Assembly (NCBI GenBank): GCA_036362985.1
Contig: JAYGXS010000003.1
Span: forward strand, 44,542,336-44,606,335
Source of the DNA: Ligula intestinalis
Lineage: Eukaryota; Platyhelminthes; Cestoda; Diphyllobothriidea; Diphyllobothriidae
DNA: 64,000 nt
Direction of reading: 5' to 3'
Positions 46,460 to 59,100 of the stretch are shown here, piece after piece; position 1 is the first letter of the stretch; the number at the start of each line of letters is the position of its first letter. A model generated the notes under the pieces. It did not search any database and was not told where the DNA came from. It worked only from the letters and a program-made list of their open reading frames with translations. The translations under genes were made by a program, and so were the position numbers.

Positions 46460-47940
46460 GCTAATAATTTTCGATATAGGGTTTGATAAACCTTTACACT
46501 AGGTTGTATGTTAGTTCGACCATCGCCAGCGAAAATGCCCATTTTTCGCATAGGCATTTTAAGGAAAATTTCCTTCCCTATGAGCAAAAGAGAAGACATT
46601 TTCGCATGCTTTCGGCAAAATATCCTGGTATTAAGAGGAGTATTAAAAATCAGTTGAAAAATTAATATCTATGAGGTGGTTAATTTTACTGTTTGATTTG
46701 TGCTGGGATTAAAAACCATCATCTCGGCGATGCTAAGATATCCCTTGATTATGCTGCACGGACATCACTATTACAACCACAATTAAGTCAACCTTTCTAA
46801 CCCAAGTCACATTCCATAATTCCAGGTAATGTTTCATGAATTACGCCACCTACTGCATTTGAATCCTTTTTCAGTCAGCGTTATGGTATCTGGACCAACG
46901 TTCAGTTGATCGAGCTTCTTGCGGAGGCCCTATACACTCACATAAAATAAGACCAGATTTGCTGCGTTAGTCTTCTGCAAAATTTCTACAGCTCCGCGAC
47001 GGACCTGGTAACGGCCTTAAGCTTTAAGTTTTACAGAACAGCACCAATGGACGTGTCTTCTGATCGTGCCGACTGTCCACAACTGACTCGTAAACTTTCT
47101 TCTCCCTAGAGAGGTTTTCCTGTAGGTTCTGTGCCAACATCTTGCCATCACTGCCTCTGTCTCAGAAAACGGTCGCGTTCGAAACAAACAAGACCTACAC
47201 AGTCCACTCTGCTGACAGCACCGGCACTAGCTAAAAGCCCCATCACGTGTTCCACCAATCTTCTACCACTTCATAACACTGCTGCGAGGGGTGCGGCTCA
47301 TACTTGGACTCTCAGCATTCCCTGCGTCGTTTTAATGTTGAACACTACAATTTCGAAAAAACAGTTTTTTTTAATTTCAATAAAAATTATTCGCTAACCT
47401 GGAGTAAATTAATCTGAAGTACGGCTTTTAGACGAGGCCTGAAATTTGATGGTAAAACTTGGTCCGAAGTTCATCAGCCCCAGCGGGATGACGGCATAGT
47501 ATGCATTAAACTGTCAATGGGCAGTCAGTAGTATACATATTGAAGTCACACGCTTCAACGCACTGACAACTGCACAGGTACCATCTAAAAACCCAGGCAA
47601 GCGTACTTCGCCTAAGTTTTGTCGTTTCATGACATAACTGCGAGGGTTTCAGCTCATCAGTGTCCTATAAATCTTGCTTCAGGCTGATGTGCTCCGTTAG
47701 CAATCAATTTCTGAAGAAATAATAATCGACAAAAAGCGTACCTAGAGTACTGAGTCGAATCAATCCCAAATCTAGCGCAAAGTAGGGGCCCTGGAGAGTC
47801 GACGCTCAATCTACCAATTTATCTCACTTCCTCGCTTTGGTCGACATAACATTTTTTCCAACAATAAACTGAATGCTCAGTGATTTTCTTTACACGACGT
47901 AGTCATTGACAAATTTGGGTTTGGTGAGCACCTAAGCCTG
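46460..47940. other. No gene recognised
   Basis: AT-rich sequence with frames under 90 codons and no known motif. Confidence 0.5.
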
Positions 47941-47942
47941 GA

Positions 47943-48222
47943 TTTGGCAAATTTCAATAAGTCAATTGACCCAATTGTGAAAAAATCGACGGTATCGGTG
48001 GGATTCGAACCCACGCCAACAAGGGAGAAGGCCTTAGTACAGCCAACTTAGCATCGAGGCCCCACCACAAGCCACGAGTTTAATCACATTTGGATCAATA
48101 TATCCGCCCAGCTTCTGCAACTTATGGAATCCACCAATTCTGATACAGTAAATCGCCTGCCTAAGCAGGATTTCCTAAGCAATCAATCTAAAATCCACCA
48201 GAACAATTACCAGGTACTGTTA
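47943..48222 (-). mobile_element. tRNA-derived SINE family A
   Basis: In top-strand order this holds TTTCAATAAGTCAATTGACC, CAATTGTGAAAAAATCGACG, a minus-strand tRNA-like block (47990-48063, B box GTGGGTTCGAATCCCACCGA) and the body (TATGGAATCCACCAATTCTG, GCAGGATTTCCTAAGCAATC). It is a lone copy without an inverted partner. Confidence 0.75.
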
Positions 48223-49059
48223 AGCCTGGAGTGTGGGCCAGTAAAAATCCAAGTCCTTGCACTTGAAGCCTGGTCTACCGCCATTTCTTCGTGACTTTAC
48301 TCAAGAGAATGCGGAGTAGACGGATGAATCATTTTACTGTCACTTGTGCTGTACGGAGAGACGCTTTCGGGAAGACGACTGGCAGCACGCAAGTCATCTA
48401 CGCAAATCAAATGACTTTGCACAAACACGGCCTGTGTAAGAGAGGTGCAGATAAAAAAACTGTACTAAGCTGAAAGCCAAGGTCGTCGCCTAAATGCCGA
48501 AAGAGACAAGAACATGGCCTGCGCGAACAGCCCCATAAAACAAAGACACCTTGAACATTTCAACTGCTGTGAACAGAAATGACACAGAGCATAGGTCCAC
48601 GAGAGCTATCTTAAACAAGCACACTGGTTTACTTCAGTGGCGAACAAGACAATCAAGTCGGGAAGTGGAGAGGTAAGTAATTTAAGTAAAGGTAGTCCGA
48701 AGGGAAGAGACAAATATTCTAATTCGACTGATGGGATAATGTCATTCTCCCGTGGGAGGAGATTAAGGCATGGTCTGAATGGCGCGCCATTGCGTCAACT
48801 TCCATTTTGACCCTGTTTTTCTTTCATCGGCATGCCGTGGTCGCGGGAGCGGGGCTGCTCCACACAAGCAAGCTACTACTAGGCCCTCTTCGATGTATGT
48901 CAGCTTCAATCGCTTACGACGGACGAACTTATGACTGCGTCGTTGTATCCAAATCGAGGATTTAAGCTTAATCAGGTCCCTTACTCCAACGATGGGCTAA
49001 GCGTGCAATGCCGAAACCCATCAGAGTGACACCATACAAGCATACGCTGGTGTAAGTAT

Positions 49060-49078
49060 ATAATATATATATATATTG
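49060..49078. repeat. Short (AT)n tract downstream of Patched
   Basis: TATAATATATATATATATTG, about 400 bases past the Patched stop codon. Confidence 0.8.
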
Positions 49079-49472
49079 TGTCGATATAGTAGCGTATGTA
49101 AAGGATATCTTAATCTTGCAAATGCTTAAGAGACAAAACCAATTTCGAAAACCTCAAAGTAAAAAGGATGGCGCGGAGTGGTCATGGGTTTGGGATTGAT
49201 GTCTGACTGGCAATACACTTTGAGTCTCTGTTCACGAAACATGCTTTTTAAGTCGGCCTCAGAGAGCTGTCTTCTTTACAATCTACACAAATTGCACTAA
49301 CAGGTTAGCGATGCTGAGATACCGGGGCGGGTGGAGTAGGGAGCACTTCGGAACAGAGGCGAAGTACAGGAAGGAAAATAACTGGTTGAAAATCTATGTA
49401 CAGGTTTATCTTTGTACAATGACCCGAGAAAGCAAGGATGTGTTGGGAGGAAGCGGTGGGGACAGTGGCATG

Positions 49473-50585
49473 TCAGCATCCGCTGCTACCATTACCATTA
49501 CCCTCAGAGGAAGAACTGGTTGAAGGATGGGAGGAGCTGGAAGGGACCTGAGGTAGGAAGGAAGGTGGAGGAGGAGGAGGTTCTTCCGACGGCGCAGCTC
49601 GCACTCGAGACCGCAAAACAGAACTGGGTGGCGCTGAGGTCACGACACTCGAGTAGGGCGGTGGCGGCGGGACAAGTTGGGGACAGGAGAAAGGGGTGAG
49701 GTCCTCCGGACGTATCTGAGAGGAGCGCATAAAGGCTTCTATCAGCTCCTTTACCTGGGCCGGAGGTAGCAAGGGCAGTGGGGGCTGGCCCCTTCCAGCC
49801 GCACCACTGAAGTCTAGGGGGTACTTGATAGATAGATGGCAGGCCGCCGGGGTGCCCGTGGCTGCGCCCGCAGCGGCTGCGGCCACCGCGAAGATACGCT
49901 GGAACCAAGCCTCTGGACTGCTGGCGGCAGCGGCAGCATGAGCTGGTAGGCTGTTGGACCGTTGGCCCCCACCGCCGGGAGGTCCACCACTGCTATCGGT
50001 TGCCGAGCGCGGAGAATCGAGCTGGTGAAGGCTCACGGTGGAACTGCTATGGGAAGGTTCCTCCAGGATGGTGCTCAGACTAGAGGGGCGCGAAGCACTG
50101 CGCATGGGCGTCATCACGCTCCCTGACACCGCGGGCGGTGCTGGGGACAACGAGACAACATAGCCACGGCCACCGCCGCCACCCCCACTACCACCACCTC
50201 GGAGGAATGCAGCCGAAGAGGAGGCGTACTTGAGGCAGTCATAAAACTCCCGCATAGCAGCCTCGTCACTATCTTCACCACCGAGGTCCTCCTCTTCTTC
50301 CTCGATGTTCGATTGCTGCTGCTGTTGCCGCTGTTGGTGAAAGGCGGAATTTGTGTTCGCCGCTGCCGACTCGGGTGCAGCAGCTCCAACATCGGGTGAG
50401 GATGAGGAGGAGGACGGATTGACAAAGGAGACAGACTGGCCTTCGACGATCGTGGGTTGACGACGCGAACAACCCGACTGCAGCCCGGTGGAGAGCTGCA
50501 AAAGACTGCAGTCCTCGTAGCGCATCCGCGGGTTGCGGCTGTGCACCACCTGCAGGGGTTGCGGTGATTCTATCACGGCGAACAT
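49473..50585 (-). CDS. ptc: Patched terminal exon: cytoplasmic tail with PPxY motif
   Basis: The exon opens after a CCTTTGCAG acceptor in phase 0 (MFAVIESPQPLQVVHSRNPR) and runs to TGA at 49473-49475, 370 residues. It is low complexity: a Ser run, a Gln run (HQQRQQQQQ), an acidic stretch (EEEEEDLGGEDSDE), a Gly run, an Ala run, Pro-rich ends and a Ser-rich C-terminus ending SSGC. LVPPPPPYSSV is a PPxY motif; in other Patched proteins such motifs in the tail recruit Nedd4-family ubiquitin ligases that control turnover, so the same is likely here. The high GC and repeat-coded runs differ from the flanking AT-richer DNA but the frame stays open throughout, which supports real coding sequence. 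Confidence 0.85.
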   Translation of the reverse strand: MFAVIESPQPLQVVHSRNPRMRYEDCSLLQLSTGLQSGCSRRQPTIVEGQSVSFVNPSSSSSSPDVGAAAPESAAANTNSAFHQQRQQQQQSNIEEEEEDLGGEDSDEAAMREFYDCLKYASSSAAFLRGGGSGGGGGGRGYVVSLSPAPPAVSGSVMTPMRSASRPSSLSTILEEPSHSSSTVSLHQLDSPRSATDSSGGPPGGGGQRSNSLPAHAAAAASSPEAWFQRIFAVAAAAAGAATGTPAACHLSIKYPLDFSGAAGRGQPPLPLLPPAQVKELIEAFMRSSQIRPEDLTPFSCPQLVPPPPPYSSVVTSAPPSSVLRSRVRAAPSEEPPPPPPSFLPQVPSSSSHPSTSSSSEGNGNGSSGC

Positions 50586-53500
50586 CTGCAAAGGAGGAGG
50601 GTGGGGGTCAGCAAGGTATCAGAAAAGGTAAGCTGGTTCCCCTTGGCAACAGAGCCACCCAAGTAAGCCCTACCAATCAGAGACAAGGCGTGCAAGCAAA
50701 TTATAAGTGCTACGGGAAGCTAGCGAAGACTGCAGGCATTGGACTACCACTGCTTGATGATCATCCTTCGAATGAAGTATGTTGACTTCGTCTCAAATGA
50801 GACAGTCCACAATCTCTGCGAAAAATCGGGGGGATATCATAGACCATCTAGAAAAGCCTACTGAGGTGGTTTGCGCACGTTCTCCGTCGTTCACCTCACG
50901 ACCTCAATTATAGTGCCCTCGACCTGGCGCCGCTGCCCACCTGCAGGCGTCAAAGAGGGTGTTAACGCAGGAAGTGATTCGACACAGTTCGTCAAGACAT
51001 GGAAACGGTTCTTGGACCTTCGGTCTCTGTCGCTGGAGAACTTTGAAGATCCGTTGCCCTAAAGCGTCACACGTGGAGAGGTGGAATACGTGACATCAGT
51101 GAGGCCGGCTATATCGGGCGTTTTCACAACCGGACCAAGTAAAATCAAGTAATATAAGTGTTACGGAAGCTGCGGCCGTCTTCAGACAATAAGGCCTGTG
51201 TCAAGTCGATTGTTGTCCCACGGCTTTTCTTAACCCCCCAGGACAACACAGTGGCTGGGGACCCTAATGGACAAACGAACCTCTCACATCGTTAGCAGTG
51301 GGTTTGAAGTAGGATAGTTCACATGGCTCACATTAAGTTCTTCATCGACAGTGCTGGAAGGGGGGAAGGGCGTGGCTAATTCTGTCTGTTAGTTCGACTG
51401 CGTGCTACCGGATTGGTCCACAAGCGACAAATACGAAATAAACCAACTTCCTGATCTGATAAATAAACACTCGCGGACCACGCCGTGGCAATAGTTTCAG
51501 GCATGACTAAGCATCGATACGGCAAAGCGCTTAGCTATAAAGTCACAAGTTGGGGTGAGAGAACGATATGGCGAATGCTGCCAGTCATCCCCTAAGGAGT
51601 CGGAAATTACAGGTCGGAAAGATTACATCCGCAAGTGGAGGAGGGGGGGGGGATTAAAGGGGGCATCCATCTTCGAATGAAGGCACCAAAAGCAACAATC
51701 TTCTGGCTAAATCGCCCCACGCTACCACTGCTGGACGAGCCATAGTTTGGCTGTTCTTGATGGCACTGTCGACGGTTTATGACGGCGATGGGAACAATTG
51801 GCGGGGCACGGGTGGCCTCTTGATAAATTCCGGGGGTCACCTACCCTCGTGTCCTAACTCTAATCCTACTCTCCTTGGAATTTAGCATAATAACAACTGC
51901 ACGAAGGGGTCTATATTCCTGTGCCCTACAAAACCATTTGCCGGTCGCCAACCAATTGCTGTGAGATAGCTCCAGATTACTGACTACCAAGACTCGGTGT
52001 CAGCCTCCTAAAAATATAAGGAATAGAGGAGAGGGGGTGGGGTGCCAAGATAAACGAGGATAAGGATCAGTTACTCACACTGGACGGCCAAATGCGTTCG
52101 AGAGTACAAAAGATGACCGGTAGGAAGAGGAGAGTGTCAAAGAGGCAGGCGACGCAGATTAAGCCCACCAATCGGAAGAAATGGCTAAACACAGAGAGGA
52201 GAGAAGCATATTCAGAATAGGCATAACCTCAACATATCTGGGCACCCAGTAGGAAATACGAAACCCAAGCATCGAACTTACTCTGCAACGAAGTCAACCG
52301 AAGAGCCGCCAAGGAAGGCCACAGCCAGGAAAAGACTGACCAAAGCATGCAGCACGGGCCCCATGTGGTTCTGTAGCAGGCTTGTTAGCCTTCGCGACTG
52401 GCGTTGCTCCAGACGTCCGGCTGAAGAGGACCATGGTCCTATCTGACTCTCCAGTGATGTCGCTGATGTGGGCGTCTCTTTGGGCGGCGGGATCACGGTG
52501 TAGACGTCATGACAAGAGTAGCCATGGTCTCCGCAAGTGGCATCGTTGGGCCTAACCAAACGGTGGATATTATGCTGGGGTCCGTACCAGCTAGTAATGA
52601 CTCCAGCTGACAGTTTTGAGCCAATACCGAAAGAGATGAGGAGAAGGCAGGCCGAGATTGGGTTGAGGTCGAGTCCCAGGCAAAAGAGACCGGCGAAACA
52701 GGCGCAGATCGCACCCCCACCGCCCACCAGGACCGCAAGCAGAGCCGCTACGGGGTTGGGCAGGAGGATGAGCCCCAGCACGAGGACGAAACCAGTTAGC
52801 GCACCGACCGCGACGCCCAGATGTCTCCACAGACGCAGATGTTGGTCCGCAATTGTGAAGAGAGAACCTATCGGGAAAACGGGTACCCCCTGGGCCGTTG
52901 CTCGTTCTGTCAGCTGGCGAATCTTCTGCAGGCAGAAAGTAGTTCAAAACAGAAGGGACTTTTAAATCTGCACGTAAAAATCAACAGACTTCCGGGGATA
53001 GAAAGCCCCGACAATGGCTGCTGACAGAAGCCAACAAAATTTGACGGAGCAAGACAATGACTGTCCGGCTACGCCGATAAGGCCACGTCAAAGGAAAGCG
53101 TGAAAGTAGAGTAGTATTTTTAGACGCAGACTATGATAAATCAGAAAACGCGGAGTCCATCTTCCGACCTGACTTCCAGGCCAGGGTTGCGGTTGACACT
53201 ATTCCCTTTTCTCTTATTCATCACTTTCAAGACAAGCCCAATGTAACCTGAGCCATCAGGCAGTCTACGAATGATGGCTATTCTGACACAGAGCTCATAG
53301 TTTGGAAGGGGAAATACGAGTCGGAAGTAATTAAAATGAGTGTTTTGTACTGATTCGGTCTGATTTGCCTTACATCCCTCGTCTGGAGTTATCACAATCA
53401 GTATCACGGCGAAGAGCAAATAATAAACAAGAAGTAGTACTAACGAAGAAACAGTAGACTGAGCTGTCAACTCCGTCCTAGTTCCCGCCACCGTTCAGAG

Positions 53501-56103
53501 CTAAACGGTACACCCTAGTTCAGTTGGTTACTAGACTTAATGCTGCCAGTTGAGTTACGGGTTCATGCCCCGTGGAATGTGGTCGAGAATACGCAATGCC
53601 AGGTAGAGTCAAGTAACATCCAATTACCGGATGGACCCGGCCTGAAAACTAAAAAAGCACTAGGAAGCTAGCTACTTCATTTTGTCTAGCCTTTATTGAC
53701 TGTGCCCTAGCAGTGGAAGTGGAAGAAGGGACAAAGTTGAAGTTCCCCGTCCCCCCTCCCCCAATGTTTTCTCACATTGCGCTACCGGCGCGCATGCGCC
53801 ATGCCGACAGACACAAAGAGCAGGCGCGAGTAGCGAGCCGAGCTAGTCACCAGTGAGATCAAAAAGCGTAGTCAAAACAACACTCGACACACACAGACAC
53901 ATACCGAGAGAGGAAGGGAGTGTGTGTGTGTGTGTGTTGCGCACAGACACGGGGATGTTGCTGCTGTCGCTAGCACATTGACGCGATGCACGCGTATGCC
54001 CGCACCCGCGCGCGCGCATGAACATGGGGAGCCAAGAGGGCACGCGTGCGTGCGTGCACCCAAGTGGCTGGTCCTCGAAGCAACGACCTGGGTGGTCTGC
54101 CTCTTCTCCTCCTCCTCGCGCTAGCCTTTTCAGCCCCAACTCGGACACGGACACACATGGTCACCGTGCTGCTGCTTCGTTCGCGCTCGCGCTCTATCTC
54201 TACCACTATATCTTGCCCCAACACTCTCTCGCCCCCCCACACACTCTGACAGCACAAGGCCTGCTGGACGAGGAGGAGGAGGCAGCGGCAGCGGTCGAAA
54301 TAACAGGAGTGGGTGGGCTAATTAATTTTGTTGACCCCTTTCCCTGTGCAACAGGCACGCACACGGGCAAAAAGTGGCCGTTGAAGTTGAAAATACCTGT
54401 TTTAGGGTTGCTGTTGCTGCTGCTGTTAACATGGATGACGATGACAGGAGAGAGTTTAGTCGCAAGAGCAAAAAAACAAGGTTGGAACTAGCGAAAGTAT
54501 AGCATTTGAAAGACACGCGAGCATCCGTGCGACCTCCTGGGGTTTGCTAAAAGCGACTGCTAGAGAGAGACTGGGCGTGGACACAGTTACGCTGTTGTTA
54601 GTATGTGTGGACCAAAATGGCGGACAAATTGAGCCTCTGAAGACCTAATGAATCAAAACACGAAGAAAAAACGTCCAGGATCAGGCGGAGACACTGCCTT
54701 GGCTTTCACAGTGAGAGTGGCTACTTGTTTCAGACGCATTAGCGACTGCTGAAAGGGTGGTATCAAAAGCGAACCAACTTTTGGGTCGGAATCGTTCACA
54801 TGTCCCATCCCCATAAATTCCATGCAGGACAAGTAATAATCTACTCTAACCGCAATAGCACGTTAGCACTGACCTAACGCCAACCCTCACCTTAATGTCC
54901 TTGAAATATAGTGCAAAGTCGCCTGCTTTACGGATGGTTCCTCTACTCGTTTCCTGTCGGAATGGGGAGGGGGCATCAAAGCAACGCCTATGCTTTTTGT
55001 GTAGGAACCGCTGAACTGACTTCTTTACTCCTCCGTGTCACTTACTTCGTGCTGCGTTTGGTTGAAATTGGGCTTCCTTTTAATCGATAGTCCCATGCGC
55101 ACGCACGATAATCAATGAATTAAACAAAAATGGAACAAACAGCCTTCCAGTGGGGGGGGGAGGGGCGGCAACCACCACCGCCATAAAAAGCAAAAATTCG
55201 ACCACTGCCCCCACTCTCCCCGCCGTGATAATCAGTAACTGGAAGTCTACAGCCGAAGGTTACTCAACCAACTAGACCCGTGGCGGTGAAAAAATGAAGG
55301 AGCAGATACTGGGAGTGCTGCGGTAAGTGTGTTAGCCCTGTCCAAACATTCCTGTTCTCAGAGGCAATTTAGGGTGTGATCTTAAGCGTCATTCATTTCA
55401 TTGCATTCGCATCACGCCTATCACAGTCACCACTGTGGTGGATTTATTTATCAGTCATCACCTCCCCCCCAACCCGCGCCTCTAACGTTGTTACCTTGCC
55501 AATTTACGCCTAAAATGCCGGCAAGGCTGGGTGTGCGGAGGGCAAGGGGGGATTGATCGTCGCTCTCGCCAGTCAGGCTTACTCTACTAACGTAATTCTT
55601 AGGGGGAGAACTGATCGATTTCCATGCTGCGCTCGTCATAAGACCGTCCGGGTAGTAGTTCATGCCAATCGCTGTTCTCACGCCAACGTAACGTGAAGGT
55701 GCAACTTTTGCTGCTTGGGTCAATGGGGGGAGTACGTGGTGGCTGTGCACGGCCTTTGGCCCTCAGTAATCCGAAGACCGGCAGAGCCAGCTGGCAGCAA
55801 CCGGCTAATCAACGCAGGGGTTTCAACTAACTAAGCTGCCTTGTCGTGCAGTATCGTGAACTAGCAATAACAAGTATGGGGTATAGCCTTATCCTCACTG
55901 ATACTCCCTACCAAACCTAACGTGCATCAGCTCTCAAGCAGCCTGAGTCCTGCGAAATGTGATTCCCTTTCCTGTTAGTCCTTCTTTTAATAGCAAAACG
56001 AACACTATTAGCCAGCACCATAGACACTGCAGTCACGTCAGGCTGTCCCCGACAACCCCGATGAAAGGTAAGCAGCGTCCTTGTTCCTGTTCTACTTGTT
56101 TCT

Positions 56104-56156
<53 letters not shown>

Positions 56157-59100
56157 CTCTCTCTCTCTCGCTTCTTACTTTTTCGTTTGGCTCTGCTTTC
56201 TTTGCTCACTCTTCTTCACTCTTCCCTCTCCTGCCTTCTTACCACTTCCCTGCTTATGTTTGTTATCTCCCTCGATTTCCTCTCGTTTCTTGCACTTCTC
56301 TCTCTCCCCTCTCTTTTCCTTTTCTCTCCTTTTTTCTTCTGCCCATCCACATCGCGAAGTTCACCAGCTGTCTCTCTCTCTCCTTTCAGCCCCGCCCACG
56401 GATGCCAACCGACAACGGAGCATGGGTAGTGCCTTTCAGTCGTTGACTGACTGGTTACCCCTCTCAGGAGGGTGTTGGCCCAGGCTTCATGCAGGGCTGC
56501 TCTCACCCTTTTGAGATCCAATGGTCTGCATGCACATGCAATGCCAGTCTTTCAGCCAACCACGGTCCCTGCGGCCTGGAAGGCGCTGGCACTTTCTCTT
56601 ACTTCTGATTCCCTGTTGGTGATTGCGTTCGCACTCCCACTGGGTTTCAGACCCCACCTCAGGTTTCCGGAAAGCTAGGCGGTCACTATGCGGTGGGGGA
56701 GAAAGTGAGGTCGACCTCGGCGCGTTTCTTCCCTCACTATAATAAATCTGAATGCGTCTGAATCTATCACGGTGCGCTAAAAGCCGTGGCTTGGAGGGTC
56801 TGCCAACTGACGGGAAAACTCGAGCCCCCACGTAGCTGCTCTTTCTGTACGCGTATGTCTGTGTGTGCGTACGGGAGGAGAGGGAGGACTGAGAGTCAGG
56901 CTGCAATGGCTCCCTCTTAATGTGGCCTTTATGGCGCTCCCGCGCAGTTGGGAGCATACCTAGCGAGATGGCTATGTCAAGTGTGCGCGTGCTGAGTGTT
57001 TATCGCGCCAGCCATCTACAACCTCCCTCATCCCCGGTCTTATTGACTTTGTCTTTACACCGGATACGGAGGTGGGAGTGGTGAACGAGTGGGTAGATTC
57101 TGCGCGAGTCTGCCTAAACTCCTGTTTTCTCTCGTGCCAGTTCTCTGCGTTGCTCCCGCTTGCTGTCGCTTTTGTTTAGCTTGCCCAGCTTGCCTCTGTG
57201 TATGTTGCGGCTTGCTTCAGCGTTTGCTGCGGCTTGTTGGAGCGCGTGGTGCCCATCGTCGAAATCGACGGGGGAACTGTCGTGTCAAATATCGGATAAG
57301 AAGTCTCAAGGTGGTTTTTAGAGGCACTCAACAGCAGAGAGAATTTGATCTTCGTGAAGACAACCTTGAAAGCGAAAACAGTTTGCAGTCTACAAGGACA
57401 CATGCAAACACATGCGTCTGCTCATAAACTTCCCCATATCTATCTGTCGCGCACGCATTGTTACTGTCAGCATTCCAGTCGGGTGCGCTGAGGCATGAAC
57501 ATTAAGAGATGTAGCTTAGGCTTCAGCCCCGGAGGGGGAACCGCAGGTGTGACAGTGATAATGGATTAGAGAAGGAAGCTACCGCTAAAAAAATGCGATG
57601 TAATTTAACTGACACAATTGAGGCACACTCAGCGACGTTGGGGGGGGGGGGGGGGGCTCAAAATCGCGACAGCAAATGCAAAGCTTGAGCAATTTCAACA
57701 CTCTACCCGCTCCCTGAACTCATGGATAGCGGGCTGCAGGTTCAGAGTTCAGTTCAAAATTGCGCACCAAAGTGCTGATCAAAGGCTTGCGAAAGTGGTT
57801 AAATTGTTTTTCGATAAAGGTCTTTATATCCCCTGTCCCTGCCGCCCTTGGCAGTACACGAGAACGGGAACCACCACGAATACAGGTGGCCTTACGCTAA
57901 ATTCCAGGAAAAGTCGGGAATTTAGGCTTCCTGGAATTTAGCGCAAGATCATCGAAACTATTAAAAGGAGAGGGCACATTCCCGATTTCAATCTACTTTT
58001 TTCCAAGTGCCACCTAATAATGTTATTAAAATGTTACGAAAAATACCTAAATTAGATTGAAACTTATTTGAAAGAGTTTAAAAACGGAACTGGACAGAGT
58101 TCAGGTTAGAGTTGCAAAAATTCCCATCAGAGAATTCAGAACGCGAATTTGCGTGTTTCAGGCTAATACCCTCCAAGATACAGCAGGCTCCCTATATCAT
58201 GAGACCTCGACGAAAATTCTCAAAGTTGATTTCCATTCTAAAAAAATTAATGAAGTTGGATTGCAATACCGATTATCGGACAGCCTGATCTCAAGATATT
58301 TCAGTCACGCCAGAATGTCGACTTTTGAACATATTTCCTCATGACCGCTTGCAATAAGTATATTTGGTAAAAATGGCTATTTAAGTAGTCAAGTCAAGTC
58401 GAATTTACTAAGTGAAATATAGGCAAACGCCTTTTCTCATTAATTTTCACTACCCTTGTAAATTTAAAGATATTAAATAGGAAATGTCACACAATTATTC
58501 TTTCTTGTGCTCGCTTAGTAACAAAGTAAGCTTTATTCAAAACTTATATTTGAAGTAAGAGTATAGTTCTAAACTGCCCAATGTCGACCGTCAAACTTAA
58601 ATTCAAGGTTTACAAACTACATGCTGTATATATCTTGTCTTAGAAAAAATTACATATTTTGCAATGGATCTGGATAATATTGTATATTTTAAGATGTTGA
58701 CGAATACGATTTATTATGAAGGAACATTTAATGGCCGTCGAAAGTCTCATAACTAGAAAATTTTTGAAAACTCGCACAGTTTTTTGAGATATAAATTTGA
58801 AGAAAGCCTAAGTGCCTGCCAAGCGAGTACAAGAAGGAATATTTTCCATACAATACATTTGAATCTAAGAAGGTAGTGAAAATGAATGGGAAAAGCATAC
58901 TATTCAAGTAGCCATATGTTGCGGAGTATACTTTTTGCAGGCAATACGAAGGAAGCTAGTTAAAAAGTCGACATCCTGGCGTGAGATTAGGCCCTGAGAT
59001 AATCGGTATTACAAATCAACTCAAGTAATTTTTCCGAATGGAATACACATTTCAGTTCACGTTTCATTAGAGGGAGAATCTACTGTACGTCCGCGTGCCC

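Noticed and set aside
51607..51840. Minus-strand frame between Patched exons
   Set aside because: The flanking exons (52184-52079 and 50585-49473) already join in phase, and this stretch has a poly(C)-driven Pro run and no similarity to a Patched tail.
53843..54516. Overlapping open frames on both strands over the CpG-rich tract
   Set aside because: Several frames of similar length overlap on both strands, composition-driven, with no conserved domain.
55959..56446. Long Ser/Leu-rich open frames over 55.96-56.45 kb
   Set aside because: They are created by the CT microsatellite and the pyrimidine-rich flank, are open in more than one frame, and lie inside the Patched intron.
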